Assembly: GCF_001563475.1 (NCBI RefSeq)
Contig: NZ_LPUT01000027.1
Coordinates: forward strand, 124,001 to 188,000
DNA length: 64,000 bases
From: Sporosarcina sp. HYO08
GTDB taxonomy: Bacteria > Bacillota > Bacilli > Bacillales_A > Planococcaceae
Direction of reading: 5' to 3'
The position numbers were made by a program, and so were the translations under genes. This document shows, piece after piece, positions 27,463-34,284 of this stretch. The notes under the pieces are model-generated. The model was not told where the DNA came from. It worked only from the letters and a program-made list of their open reading frames with translations, and ran no database searches. Every line of letters begins with the position of its first letter. Within the stretch, counting starts at the first letter, position 1.

Positions 27463-27488
27463 GTTTGTACAGAAAAAACTGTACAAAC
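27463..27488. promoter_or_regulatory. Perfect palindrome, likely GbsR operator
   Basis: GTTTGTACAG and CTGTACAAAC are exact inverted copies around a six-base A spacer. The site lies in the 215-base divergent region between opuAA and gbsR, 21 bases upstream of the opuA -35. Position and symmetry suit a dimeric MarR-like repressor such as GbsR. Confidence 0.65.
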
Positions 27489-27589
27489 AATAATTGTTGT
27501 AAATTGATTTTTAACGAAGGATATAATACGCTATTAAGAAGAATAACTGCTGAAGCTTTTCAAGCCTAAACAGTGAAGGAGATATAGCA

Positions 27590-28138
27590 ATGGTCGGTAA
27601 AGAAAGACTTGAAAAAGCTCGTGAGCGAGTGATTGAAACAATTGCACAAAATATACATCTCTATGGCCTTACACCATCTGCAGGAAGACAGTTTGGCACG
27701 ATGTATTTTCATGACGAGCCCATGACATTGGATGATATGACAGAAGAGCTGGGCATGAGTAAAACGAGCATGAGCACTTCTGTTAGAGCCTTATCCAATG
27801 TAAAGCTAGTGGAACGCGCTTGGAAAAGGGGCGTAAGAAAAGACCTCTATCAAGTGACGGACGATTGGTATCAAAGCTTCGTTGACCTGTTTTCCATTAA
27901 GTGGAGAAGATCTGTTTCTTTGCACACAAATGCTGTGAGAAGATCGCTGACGGAATTGGAAGAATTAGTAAAAGAACCCGATATTAGTGAGGAATTGAAA
28001 ATAGAAGCAAAGGCAGATATTGAAAAGCTGCGCTACTTGCGTGATTATTACGATTGGCTCGACCGACTCGTTGACGCATTCGAGGACCAGGAGATCTTTA
28101 ATCTTGTACCGATCAAAAACAGTTCTATAGATAAATAA
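27590..28138 (+). CDS. gbsR: GbsR/OpcR-type transcriptional regulator
   Basis: GbsR-family regulators are MarR-like winged-helix proteins that sense choline or glycine betaine and repress uptake or synthesis genes. The 182 residues show the family start ETIAQNIHLYGLTPSAGRQF, the recognition helix region MTEELGMSKTSMSTSVRALS and the wing VERAWKRGVRKDLYQV, followed by a helical dimerisation half. It is divergent from opuA with a palindrome between, pointing to that operon as its target. Confidence 0.92.
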   Translation: MVGKERLEKARERVIETIAQNIHLYGLTPSAGRQFGTMYFHDEPMTLDDMTEELGMSKTSMSTSVRALSNVKLVERAWKRGVRKDLYQVTDDWYQSFVDLFSIKWRRSVSLHTNAVRRSLTELEELVKEPDISEELKIEAKADIEKLRYLRDYYDWLDRLVDAFEDQEIFNLVPIKNSSIDK

Positions 28139-28151
28139 AAAATAAAAGAAG

Positions 28152-28188
28152 AAAGACAGCATCAGGGTGACCCGATGCTGTCTTTTTT
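28152..28188 (+). terminator. Terminator of gbsR
   Basis: A perfect 12-base stem (28152-28163 with 28174-28185), a 10-base loop and a T tract to 28188. Confidence 0.9.
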
Positions 28189-28274
28189 AAGTTGCCTCAT
28201 CCACATGTGGATAACTTACATTGAAACTTTTCTCATCCACAACCGTGAATAAAAATAATTGAAACATAAAGTGA

Positions 28275-28305
28275 AAAATCCCTCCAACAGCGTCGGAGGG
28301 ATTTT
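28275..28305 (-). terminator. Terminator of the small membrane peptide gene
   Basis: A perfect 11-base stem (28275-28285 with 28295-28305) has AAAA/TTTT at both ends. It lies ten bases after the stop of the minus-strand 30-codon gene and can also back up gbsR termination. Confidence 0.75.
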
Positions 28306-28314
28306 ATTTATGAA

Positions 28315-28407
28315 TTATTTATGACTGCTAAGTGTTCTTGCGATACCTGCAATATTACCAACTATAACAAATGCGAAAAGAATGTACATGATGTAGACGA
28401 ACCACAT
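28315..28407 (-). CDS. Thirty-residue single-span membrane peptide
   Basis: This short frame is not an obvious database gene to me. It has all the parts of a real gene: AAAGGAG ten bases before the ATG, an 18-base-spaced promoter upstream, and a perfect terminator hairpin ten bases after the stop. The peptide starts MWFVYIMYILFAF, runs as one hydrophobic helix to about residue 23, and ends in the polar tail RTLSSHK, so it should insert with its C-terminus on one side of the membrane. Function unknown; small membrane peptides of this kind often modulate transporters or sensor proteins. Confidence 0.7.
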   Translation of the reverse strand: MWFVYIMYILFAFVIVGNIAGIARTLSSHK

Positions 28408-28444
28408 GAGCCGATCACTCCTTTATAGTCAATATCCTGAATAT

Positions 28445-28474
28445 ATTGTACCATTCGGACATTGGGCAAATCAA
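28445..28474 (-). promoter_or_regulatory. Sigma-A-type promoter of the small peptide gene
   Basis: On the minus strand, TTGATT (28474-28469) and TACAAT (28450-28445) are 18 bases apart, 37 bases before the ATG. Confidence 0.55.
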
Positions 28475-28546
28475 TGTAATCTGAATTAGTGTGATGTAAT
28501 TGTGAAGAAAATCGTAACGAATGGTGTCTGACTTTTTAAAGCAACG

Positions 28547-28583
28547 AAAAAAGGACATTCCGTCAATTGAGGAATTGTCCTTT
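28547..28583 (-). terminator. Terminator of mscL
   Basis: On the minus strand AAAGGACAATTCC pairs with GGAATGTCCTTT (one bulge) and runs into T6, eight bases after the mscL stop. Confidence 0.75.
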
Positions 28584-28590
28584 GCTATAA

Positions 28591-28980
28591 TTATTTCCCT
28601 TGCTGTTCTTTCATCAAATCGCGAATTTCTTTGAGCAATTCTTCTTTTGGATCCACTTCTGGTGCAGCTTCTTCCACGACAACTTCCTCTTTTTTTCTTT
28701 TCAGTTTTGAAGCCAAACGAATCGCCAAGAAAATAGCAGCTGCTACAATGAAGAAATCAATGATCGATTGGATGAACATCCCGTACTTAATTACCGTCTT
28801 GTTGTATGTAACGGCAAGATCTGAAAAATCGATACCGCCTGAAATAAGTCCGATGATCGGCGTAATAATATTTTCGACAAGCGAGGTAACGATTTTTCCA
28901 AATGCCGCACCGATGACGACAGCGATCGCAAGGTCTACCACATTTCCTTTGAACGCAAATTCTTTAAAGTCTTTCCACAT
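28591..28980 (-). CDS. mscL: Large-conductance mechanosensitive channel MscL
   Basis: This pentameric channel opens under hypo-osmotic shock. The ATG at 28980 (GGAG seven bases upstream) gives [31 protein letters not shown] (read in two parts: N-terminal helix, then TM1), a periplasmic loop, TM2 [20 protein letters not shown], and a cytoplasmic helix of charged residues. At 129 residues it is normal length. It lies near opuA, the opposite arm of osmotic adaptation, but on its own transcript. Confidence 0.96.
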   Translation of the reverse strand: MWKDFKEFAFKGNVVDLAIAVVIGAAFGKIVTSLVENIITPIIGLISGGIDFSDLAVTYNKTVIKYGMFIQSIIDFFIVAAAIFLAIRLASKLKRKKEEVVVEEAAPEVDPKEELLKEIRDLMKEQQGK

Positions 28981-29069
28981 ACTGATCACTCCAAATCTTT
29001 TACTCTGTTTTTGATAGAAGAAAAACTATACCTCAAAAATAATATTTTTAAACATTATTTTAATAAATT

Positions 29070-29375
29070 TCAATAAGAATTGGAAGGCTCCCAACGATAT
29101 TTTGATAAATCAACCCGTTCTTTCTTAGAAAATACAATGCCTTCTAGCTCCAATAAATCCCGCTGTTCGCTTCCTGTAAAGGAAATTTCACCTTTTGCAT
29201 TAATGACCCGATGCCAGGGCAGTTGGTGTTTTCCGCTCATCGTATGCAAAATCCGAACAACTTGTCTTGCACCGCGTGGATTGCCAGCAACAGCCGCCAC
29301 TTGTCCATACGTCATGACAGTGCCAACGGGAATATTTTTGATAATCCGAATGACATTTTCCGTGAATGGGTGCAT
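29070..29375 (-). CDS. atl: Alkyltransferase-like protein (ATL)
   Basis: This has the DNA-binding fold of O6-alkylguanine-DNA alkyltransferase, but the active-site PCHRV reads PWHRV, the hallmark of alkyltransferase-like proteins. Such proteins bind O6-alkylguanine without repairing it and flag it for nucleotide excision repair. The 101 residues match ATL length: IPVGTVMTYGQVAAVAGNPRGARQVV is the helix-turn-helix with the arginine finger, followed by PWHRVINAKGEIS. It stands alone with an ATG after GGAGTG. Confidence 0.9.
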   Translation of the reverse strand: MHPFTENVIRIIKNIPVGTVMTYGQVAAVAGNPRGARQVVRILHTMSGKHQLPWHRVINAKGEISFTGSEQRDLLELEGIVFSKKERVDLSKYRWEPSNSY

Positions 29376-29457
29376 TGAATCACTCCTATATCTAAATGCT
29401 TTTTAGTATATCAATAAAGTGATTGAAACGAAAAGAGAGTTAAACGAAAGAAATCAT

Positions 29458-29484
29458 AAAAAAACCGCTATTTCAAGCGGTTTT
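29458..29484 (-). terminator. Terminator overlapping the PAP2 gene stop
   Basis: On the minus strand, AAAACCGCT and AGCGGTTTT pair around TGAAAT, followed by further T. The stop codon of the phosphatase gene lies within the loop and right arm. Confidence 0.8.
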
Positions 29485-30124
29485 CTACATACTTTTTTCG
29501 GTAAAAATGATAAACGACAATCGAGGCAGTGACCCACAAAGCACTGGCGGCATATCCACCGACCACATCACTTGGGTAATGAACGCCAAGATAAATACGG
29601 CTAACTCCGATCATAATGATCATTATGGCGGACAAAATAATAAGTAATGTCTTGCTTGTCACTGTTTTAGCATGGCGCCACGCAATATAAGCGATGATCG
29701 CGTAAAGGGAAAAGGCCATCATCGAATGTCCGCTTGGAAAACTAAACCCATTGGCATTCAATATACGGTGAATTTCTGGACGCTCTCGTTTGAAATAAAG
29801 TTTTAAAAAGTGGTTCAACAGTATTGTTCCTAGCACAACAAAAACAAGTAAAAGAGCTTGCCCCCGATTTTTCAGCTTCCCATAAATAATGAGAAAACCA
29901 ATAAGTGCGATGATTGATACGATATAACCAGAACCGACCCATGTGAAAAACTTCATCACAGCCGTCAACGAAGATGTTTCAAATCCTTGTACAAAGTGAA
30001 TAATGGACAGGTCAAAACGCTCAATCGTTTGCCTACGAATAGCGTTCGCGATATAGCCGAAAAGAATGCCCGAAAGAACACAAAGGAAAAATGCAAATAT
30101 TAACTGGCGTGATAGGCCATACAT
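29468..30124 (-). CDS. PAP2-family membrane phosphatase
   Basis: This is a 218-residue integral membrane phosphatase of the phosphatidic acid phosphatase type 2 group, with about six helices. All three catalytic motifs are intact: KLYFKRERP, then PSGHSMMAF with the catalytic His, then SRIYLGVHYPSDVVGG with the nucleophilic His. Relatives act on undecaprenyl pyrophosphate, phosphatidylglycerophosphate or diacylglycerol pyrophosphate; the sequence does not decide. It is divergent from ytxJ. Confidence 0.92.
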   Translation of the reverse strand: MYGLSRQLIFAFFLCVLSGILFGYIANAIRRQTIERFDLSIIHFVQGFETSSLTAVMKFFTWVGSGYIVSIIALIGFLIIYGKLKNRGQALLLVFVVLGTILLNHFLKLYFKRERPEIHRILNANGFSFPSGHSMMAFSLYAIIAYIAWRHAKTVTSKTLLIILSAIMIIMIGVSRIYLGVHYPSDVVGGYAASALWVTASIVVYHFYRKKYVENRLK

Positions 30125-30140
30125 GGAAAGCCTCCTTTCC

Positions 30141-30170
30141 TTGTTTATTATTGTATTAATTAGGTAAAAT
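30141..30170 (+). promoter_or_regulatory. Possible promoter of ytxJ
   Basis: TTGTTT at 30141-30146 and TAAAAT at 30165-30170 are 18 bases apart, 22 bases before the chosen ATG. Confidence 0.4.
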
Positions 30171-30192
30171 AAACAATAGGGAGATGATATCT

Positions 30193-30513
30193 ATGAAGGA
30201 AATTCAAACAAATGAAGAATGGCAAGCGTTGCGCGAACAATCGAAATCACAACCATTGTTTTTATTAAAACACAGCACAACTTGTCCAATTAGTGCAGCT
30301 GCTTATCATGCATTTGATGCTGTTACGACAGAATTACCGAAGTATTTCTTAAAAGTACAGGACAGCCGGCCTGTTTCCAATGCCATTGAAAGTGATCTTG
30401 GCATTCGCCATGAATCGCCGCAGCTCTTTCTTTTGAAAGACGGCGAAGCCGTTTGGCAGGCAACCCATTCAGCTATAAACGAATCAAGCATCCAAACAGC
30501 GCTGAGTGAATAA
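30193..30513 (+). CDS. ytxJ: YtxJ, bacilliredoxin-like thioredoxin-fold protein
   Basis: YtxJ is a monothiol thioredoxin-fold protein thought to act in bacillithiol-linked redox control. The block FLLKHSTTCPISAAAYHAF holds the single active-site Cys (TCPIS). The ATG at 30193 is chosen because AGGGAG lies nine bases upstream; the ATG at 30184 abuts that site. The product is 106 residues. It ends in front of a bidirectional terminator shared with the XRE regulator gene. Confidence 0.9.
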   Translation: MKEIQTNEEWQALREQSKSQPLFLLKHSTTCPISAAAYHAFDAVTTELPKYFLKVQDSRPVSNAIESDLGIRHESPQLFLLKDGEAVWQATHSAINESSIQTALSE

Positions 30514-30548
30514 AGTTGATTGAAAACTAAAAACGTTCCATATGAAAC

Positions 30549-30597
30549 AAAGAATTGCCATTGCTTCACTTCGTGTGAAAACAATGGCAATTTCTTT
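30549..30597. terminator. Bidirectional terminator between ytxJ and the XRE regulator
   Basis: A long stem (30549-30563 with 30582-30597, one bulge) is capped by an inner TCAC/GTGA pair. A-rich and T-rich ends serve both convergent genes. Confidence 0.8.
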
Positions 30598-31135
30598 ACT
30601 CCGAAGACACGCAAAGAAATTTAACAGGCTTGTCCGTTAAATTTAACCAGTAATGCGGACTGCTTGCGTCAATAATCATCGAATCATGTGCATGCAGACT
30701 ATATTCCTCCTCTTTAATTTGAACGGTCAATTCTCCTTCTAATACATACAAAAACTCCTTGCCGCGGTGGGTAAACTGACTTCCTTTATTTTCACCGACT
30801 TTTAAAATAACAAGCAGTGGACTAAACCCTAAATTCGGATGATTGCCGGACAGATCTTTGTAAATAAATTGATTGATGAGCAGATCTGCTTCACTATCGA
30901 TTTTCCTAATCACTGTCGGTTGCTTCTCTTCTTCGGTCGTAGAAAAGAAATAACTTGGATTCACTTGCAGTACTTCTGAAATTTTCTTTAGTGATTCAAG
31001 TGTTAGTGAAGATTTCATACGTTCAACCTGTGAAAGAAAGCTGATGGAAAGGTCTGTTTTTTCCGCGATTTCTTTCAGTGTTAATTTTTTTTCTTTACGC
31101 AGTGCTTTCAACTTTTTGCCAATTGTTTGATCCAT
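30596..31135 (-). CDS. XRE-type regulator with C-terminal cupin domain
   Basis: This is a 179-residue regulator: an N-terminal helix-turn-helix (LKALRKEKKLTLKEIAEKTD, then LSISFLSQVERMKSSLTLES) and a C-terminal cupin with FTHRGKEFLYVLEGEL and ASSPHYWLN. Such XRE-cupin proteins often sense an amino acid or its metabolite and control a neighbouring catabolic gene. It is divergent from the first proline racemase gene, and a 14-base perfect palindrome lies between them. Confidence 0.92.
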   Translation of the reverse strand: MDQTIGKKLKALRKEKKLTLKEIAEKTDLSISFLSQVERMKSSLTLESLKKISEVLQVNPSYFFSTTEEEKQPTVIRKIDSEADLLINQFIYKDLSGNHPNLGFSPLLVILKVGENKGSQFTHRGKEFLYVLEGELTVQIKEEEYSLHAHDSMIIDASSPHYWLNLTDKPVKFLCVSSE

Positions 31136-31166
31136 ATATATAGTCCGCCTTTCAATTAAAAATTAG

Positions 31167-31195
31167 TTGACAGAAAATTTATTATTAACTATTAT
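31167..31195 (+). promoter_or_regulatory. Sigma-A promoter of the first racemase gene
   Basis: A consensus TTGACA at 31167-31172 and TATTAT at 31190-31195 are spaced 17 bases apart, 83 bases before the start codon. The palindrome at 31216-31229 lies downstream of the -10, where a repressor would block elongation. Confidence 0.7.
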
Positions 31196-31215
31196 TGAAG
31201 TGTGGGTTCAATTTC

Positions 31216-31229
31216 AGTGAATATTCACT
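31216..31229. promoter_or_regulatory. Palindromic operator candidate
   Basis: AGTGAATATTCACT is a perfect 14-base palindrome about 20 bases after the predicted -10 of the racemase gene. It is the best operator candidate for the divergent XRE-cupin regulator. Confidence 0.55.
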
Positions 31230-31277
31230 TTAATCTAGATATTGATTCAATGAAACTATGAATGGAGAGATCTGTCA

Positions 31278-32315
31278 ATGATTATTAATCATATGTATTC
31301 AACAGTAGATGTCCACGTTGCAGGAGAGCCATTGCGTATTATTACGGATGGTTTGCCGGAAATTAAAGGGGAAACGCAGCTTGAAAGACGTGCGTATTGT
31401 ATGGAGCATTTAGATGATATTCGCCAAGTCCTAATGTTGGAGCCGAGAGGGCATCATGGCATGTATGGTTGCATTATTACGCCACCTGCGAGTCCGCATG
31501 CAGATTTTGGCGTTCTATTTTTACACAATGAAGGTTGGAGTACGATGTGCGGACATGGGATTGTTGGTGTCATCACGATGGGGATTGAAACGGGCCGTTT
31601 CAAAGTGACCGAGCAAAATCAAAAGTTTGTCATCGATAGCCCTGCCGGTGAAGTAATTGCATACGCAAAAACAAATGGTTCAGTTGTGGAATCCGTTTCC
31701 TTTGAAAATGTCCCATCTTTCGTATTAGAAAAAGATTTGCCTATAGAAATTGATGGCTTCAAATTTAACGTCGATGTTTCATTTGGAGGCGCTTTCTACG
31801 CAATTGTGAACAGCCAAGACTTAGGGTTGAAAGTAAATAAAAAAGATTTACCAGCCATTCAAAAATGGGGAACAAAAATTAAGCGGTATGTGGAGGAGAA
31901 AGTGAATGTCGTTCATCCGCTCGAAAGCGGTTTGCATGGTATTTACGGCGTCATTTTTTCAGATGATCCGGTTAGTGAGGGAGCAGATCTTCGAAATGTT
32001 ACCATTTTTGCTGATGAGCAAGTTGACCGTTCGCCGTGCGGAACAGGCACGTGTGCAAGACTTGCTTCACTTCAAGCGCATGGAAACATGAAGGAAGGGG
32101 ACAGCTTTGTCCATGAAAGTATTACTGATGGACAATTTGTCGGCGAAATTTTGGCAATGGATAAGGTAGGATCCTATGATGCAGTCATTCCAAAAGTAGC
32201 AGGTGAAGCCTTCTTGACAGGAATTCATCAATTCCTAGTGGATCCACAAGACACACTTCCGAAAGGATTTTTGCTAGAAGAATACGAAGAAGAAAAAGAG
32301 TGTCTAAAATCATAA
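31278..32315 (+). CDS. Proline racemase family enzyme (likely 4-hydroxyproline 2-epimerase), copy 1
   Basis: This is a cofactor-free two-base racemase/epimerase of 345 residues. Both catalytic cysteines are present: MCGHGIVG near residue 91 and DRSPCGTGT near residue 250, which separates it from 3-hydroxyproline dehydratases that carry Thr at the second site. [13 protein letters not shown] is the family block before the first Cys. It converts trans-4-hydroxy-L-proline to the cis-D form, or racemises proline. It is read from a sigma-A promoter and faces the dehydrogenase genes across a terminator. Confidence 0.92.
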   Translation: MIINHMYSTVDVHVAGEPLRIITDGLPEIKGETQLERRAYCMEHLDDIRQVLMLEPRGHHGMYGCIITPPASPHADFGVLFLHNEGWSTMCGHGIVGVITMGIETGRFKVTEQNQKFVIDSPAGEVIAYAKTNGSVVESVSFENVPSFVLEKDLPIEIDGFKFNVDVSFGGAFYAIVNSQDLGLKVNKKDLPAIQKWGTKIKRYVEEKVNVVHPLESGLHGIYGVIFSDDPVSEGADLRNVTIFADEQVDRSPCGTGTCARLASLQAHGNMKEGDSFVHESITDGQFVGEILAMDKVGSYDAVIPKVAGEAFLTGIHQFLVDPQDTLPKGFLLEEYEEEKECLKS

Positions 32316-32338
32316 GATCTGTCTAAAATATTTGAATG

Positions 32339-32385
32339 AAAAACAAGCCCCGCAAGTTAAGAAAAACTTGGCGGGGCTTGTTTTT
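32339..32385. terminator. Strong bidirectional terminator
   Basis: A 15-base outer stem (32339-32353 with 32371-32385) has an inner AAGTT/AACTT pair, with A and T runs at the ends. It separates copy 1 of the racemase from the convergent dehydrogenase operon. Confidence 0.92.
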
Positions 32386-32386
32386 A

Positions 32387-33610
32387 TCATAAAGTGATGG
32401 CGACACTTTTATTTTGGTGCTCTTCCCAATATTGTTGCAACTTTCGCTTTCCTTCCTTCACTTCCGGATGGAATTGAATATACGCATTGTCTCGAGTTGT
32501 TTCGATGTCAGCGATGGCTTGTTGAATGTTTGATTCTAACCCTCCGCCGAGGACGTCATTTGCAATCGCAAGTCCCGCAGTGACACCTTGGCTAATGGCG
32601 ACTTTTGCACCTTCAATGCCGGTAATATTGCCTGCTACGTATAGGCCTTCCACTGGTGTCTGCATTTGTTCGTTATGAAGCGGGACGTAGCCGCCCAATT
32701 CTTCAATATGATAAAATGGGCAGCCTGCAACCGCGGCGAGCTCTGCTAGGGGATACAAACCGCCAGCGATACAGACGAAGTCAGCCGAAATGTTTTCTTC
32801 TGTTCCTGCGACCACTTCTCCAGATGGACTGATCGTTGCAATTTTAACACCCTCAACTTTTCCATCTCCATAAATCTCTACAACCGCTTTACGCAGCATA
32901 ATTGGAATGTCCCACATTTTAACGCCATTTTTCGGGAAAAACGTGATCCCCATTCTTTTCATGAAATCATTTGTCATAAGCTTACTGCCCAACTTCACGA
33001 AAGCAGATGGTGCCATATGGGAGACGTGCAACAGTGAATTCATCACTTCCATAGGGTCTGCCGATTTTTCAGTAGGAATATTCATCTTTGGCAATGTAAT
33101 ACACGCAACATCAATGTTTGCGATTTTCAGTTCCATGGCGATCGCGGAAGATAAAACATTGACGCCGACGATAACGCCGCGATTTCCAGGCTTTACCCGC
33201 TGCACATTTGTCATGACCTGTGCTGCACCGACAGACATTACGCCAGGCAATGTCCATCCTGGAATTGGCAACGGTGTTTCTGCCGCGCCCGTTGCCAAAA
33301 GTAGATGTGATGTGTAATGTACTTCTGACTCAGTGTAAATGACCCATTCATCATCAATTCTTTCAATATTGGAAACAGGTGTATGCAGTTGAATCTCAAC
33401 ACCCGCATTTTTCGCTCTTTCCACTAAGCTCTTCGACTCTTTTATGCCGTTCCACCAGTTACCATTTGGCTCTTCGTAAAGTTGGCCGAGCAATCTGCCG
33501 CCTCCGACCATATATTCATCAATGACCAATACATCGAGACCTTTTTCAGCAATTGTAATGGCAGCGGAAAGTCCAGCAGGGCCCGCACCAATAATGATAA
33601 CTTTACCCAT
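32387..33610 (-). CDS. D-hydroxyproline dehydrogenase, HcnB-like FAD subunit
   Basis: This is a 407-residue flavoprotein of the HcnB/alpha-subunit type found in multi-subunit proline and D-hydroxyproline dehydrogenases. VIIIGAGPAGLSAAITIAEKG is the FAD Rossmann loop, LLATGAAETPLPIPGW the second nucleotide motif, and GLYVAGNITGIEGAKVAISQG the C-terminal FAD block. It overlaps the 2Fe-2S gene by eight bases and is last in the minus-strand operon. The DadA-like partner is on the other strand at 36168. Confidence 0.88.
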   Translation of the reverse strand: MGKVIIIGAGPAGLSAAITIAEKGLDVLVIDEYMVGGGRLLGQLYEEPNGNWWNGIKESKSLVERAKNAGVEIQLHTPVSNIERIDDEWVIYTESEVHYTSHLLLATGAAETPLPIPGWTLPGVMSVGAAQVMTNVQRVKPGNRGVIVGVNVLSSAIAMELKIANIDVACITLPKMNIPTEKSADPMEVMNSLLHVSHMAPSAFVKLGSKLMTNDFMKRMGITFFPKNGVKMWDIPIMLRKAVVEIYGDGKVEGVKIATISPSGEVVAGTEENISADFVCIAGGLYPLAELAAVAGCPFYHIEELGGYVPLHNEQMQTPVEGLYVAGNITGIEGAKVAISQGVTAGLAIANDVLGGGLESNIQQAIADIETTRDNAYIQFHPEVKEGKRKLQQYWEEHQNKSVAITL

Positions 33611-33944
33611 TTTGAGATGCCCTCCAATCCCGCACTGTTGTGAGCAGTTTTCCGCCGCTTTCGATGTTCATGCCTTCCTGAACTGGTGTTAAACAAGCAC
33701 GTACGCCTTGTTCGCCGTTCACACTAACGCGGCATTCAAAGCAATGCCCGATATTACAATAAATTCCACGCGGCGTTCCGCTTTCCTCGTGATGACGTAA
33801 CGTGCGCACGCCATTTGCAAGTAAAGCAGCGGCGATGGATTCGTGACGAAGCCCTTTGTATTCTTTGTTGTCAAATGTGAACGTCACAACCTCTGATTCG
33901 TCAATTGGATCGAGTACTGGGTGATTTAAAATTCTATTCGTCAT
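33603..33944 (-). CDS. Dehydrogenase 2Fe-2S subunit (HcnA-like)
   Basis: This is a 113-residue ferredoxin-like subunit. FTFDNKEYKGLRHESIAAAL is the fold's opening, and the four cluster cysteines are seen in GIYCNIGHCFECRV and RACLTP (C-x5 pattern then distal Cys). It is the electron-transfer (gamma) subunit of the D-hydroxyproline dehydrogenase. It overlaps the BFD-like gene by four bases and the flavoprotein gene by eight, so the three are coupled. Confidence 0.9.
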   Translation of the reverse strand: MTNRILNHPVLDPIDESEVVTFTFDNKEYKGLRHESIAAALLANGVRTLRHHEESGTPRGIYCNIGHCFECRVSVNGEQGVRACLTPVQEGMNIESGGKLLTTVRDWRASQNG

Positions 33945-34210
33945 TTCGTTACATCTCCTAACTTGCCAAAACTAACTGGGCGGATCGGCGGCTGATATTT
34001 TAACGTGATTTCGGAAATGTCTCTTTCCGTTGCGGCAAGTGCAATGCTGTCAACAGCACTTCGGCAAGTTCTGCCGCCGCAATAGCCCATTCCTGCGCGT
34101 GTTCGCAATTTTAATTCCCTAGGCGTACAGCCGAATTTTTCGGCCGTTTCAACAAGCTCTCCATATGTTACTTCTTCGCATCTACAAATGATCATTTTAT
34201 TATCAGTCAT
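33941..34210 (-). CDS. BFD-like 2Fe-2S subunit of the dehydrogenase
   Basis: This is a small bacterioferredoxin-associated-type 2Fe-2S protein. IICRCEEVTYGEL and GMGYCGGRTCRSAV supply the CxC and CxxxxC cysteines. The ATG at 34210 has GAGGTG six bases upstream, giving 89 residues; the ATG at 34240 is in frame but has no clear site. In many clusters this domain is fused to the HcnB-like flavoprotein or encoded next to it. It is the first gene of a three-gene operon. Confidence 0.85.
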   Translation of the reverse strand: MTDNKMIICRCEEVTYGELVETAEKFGCTPRELKLRTRAGMGYCGGRTCRSAVDSIALAATERDISEITLKYQPPIRPVSFGKLGDVTK

Positions 34211-34284
34211 TTCATTCACCTCGTCGTTAAACGTATTCATGCTGTCTTGTGAAAATATTATGCAAGTTTTATGCCAACAACAGA

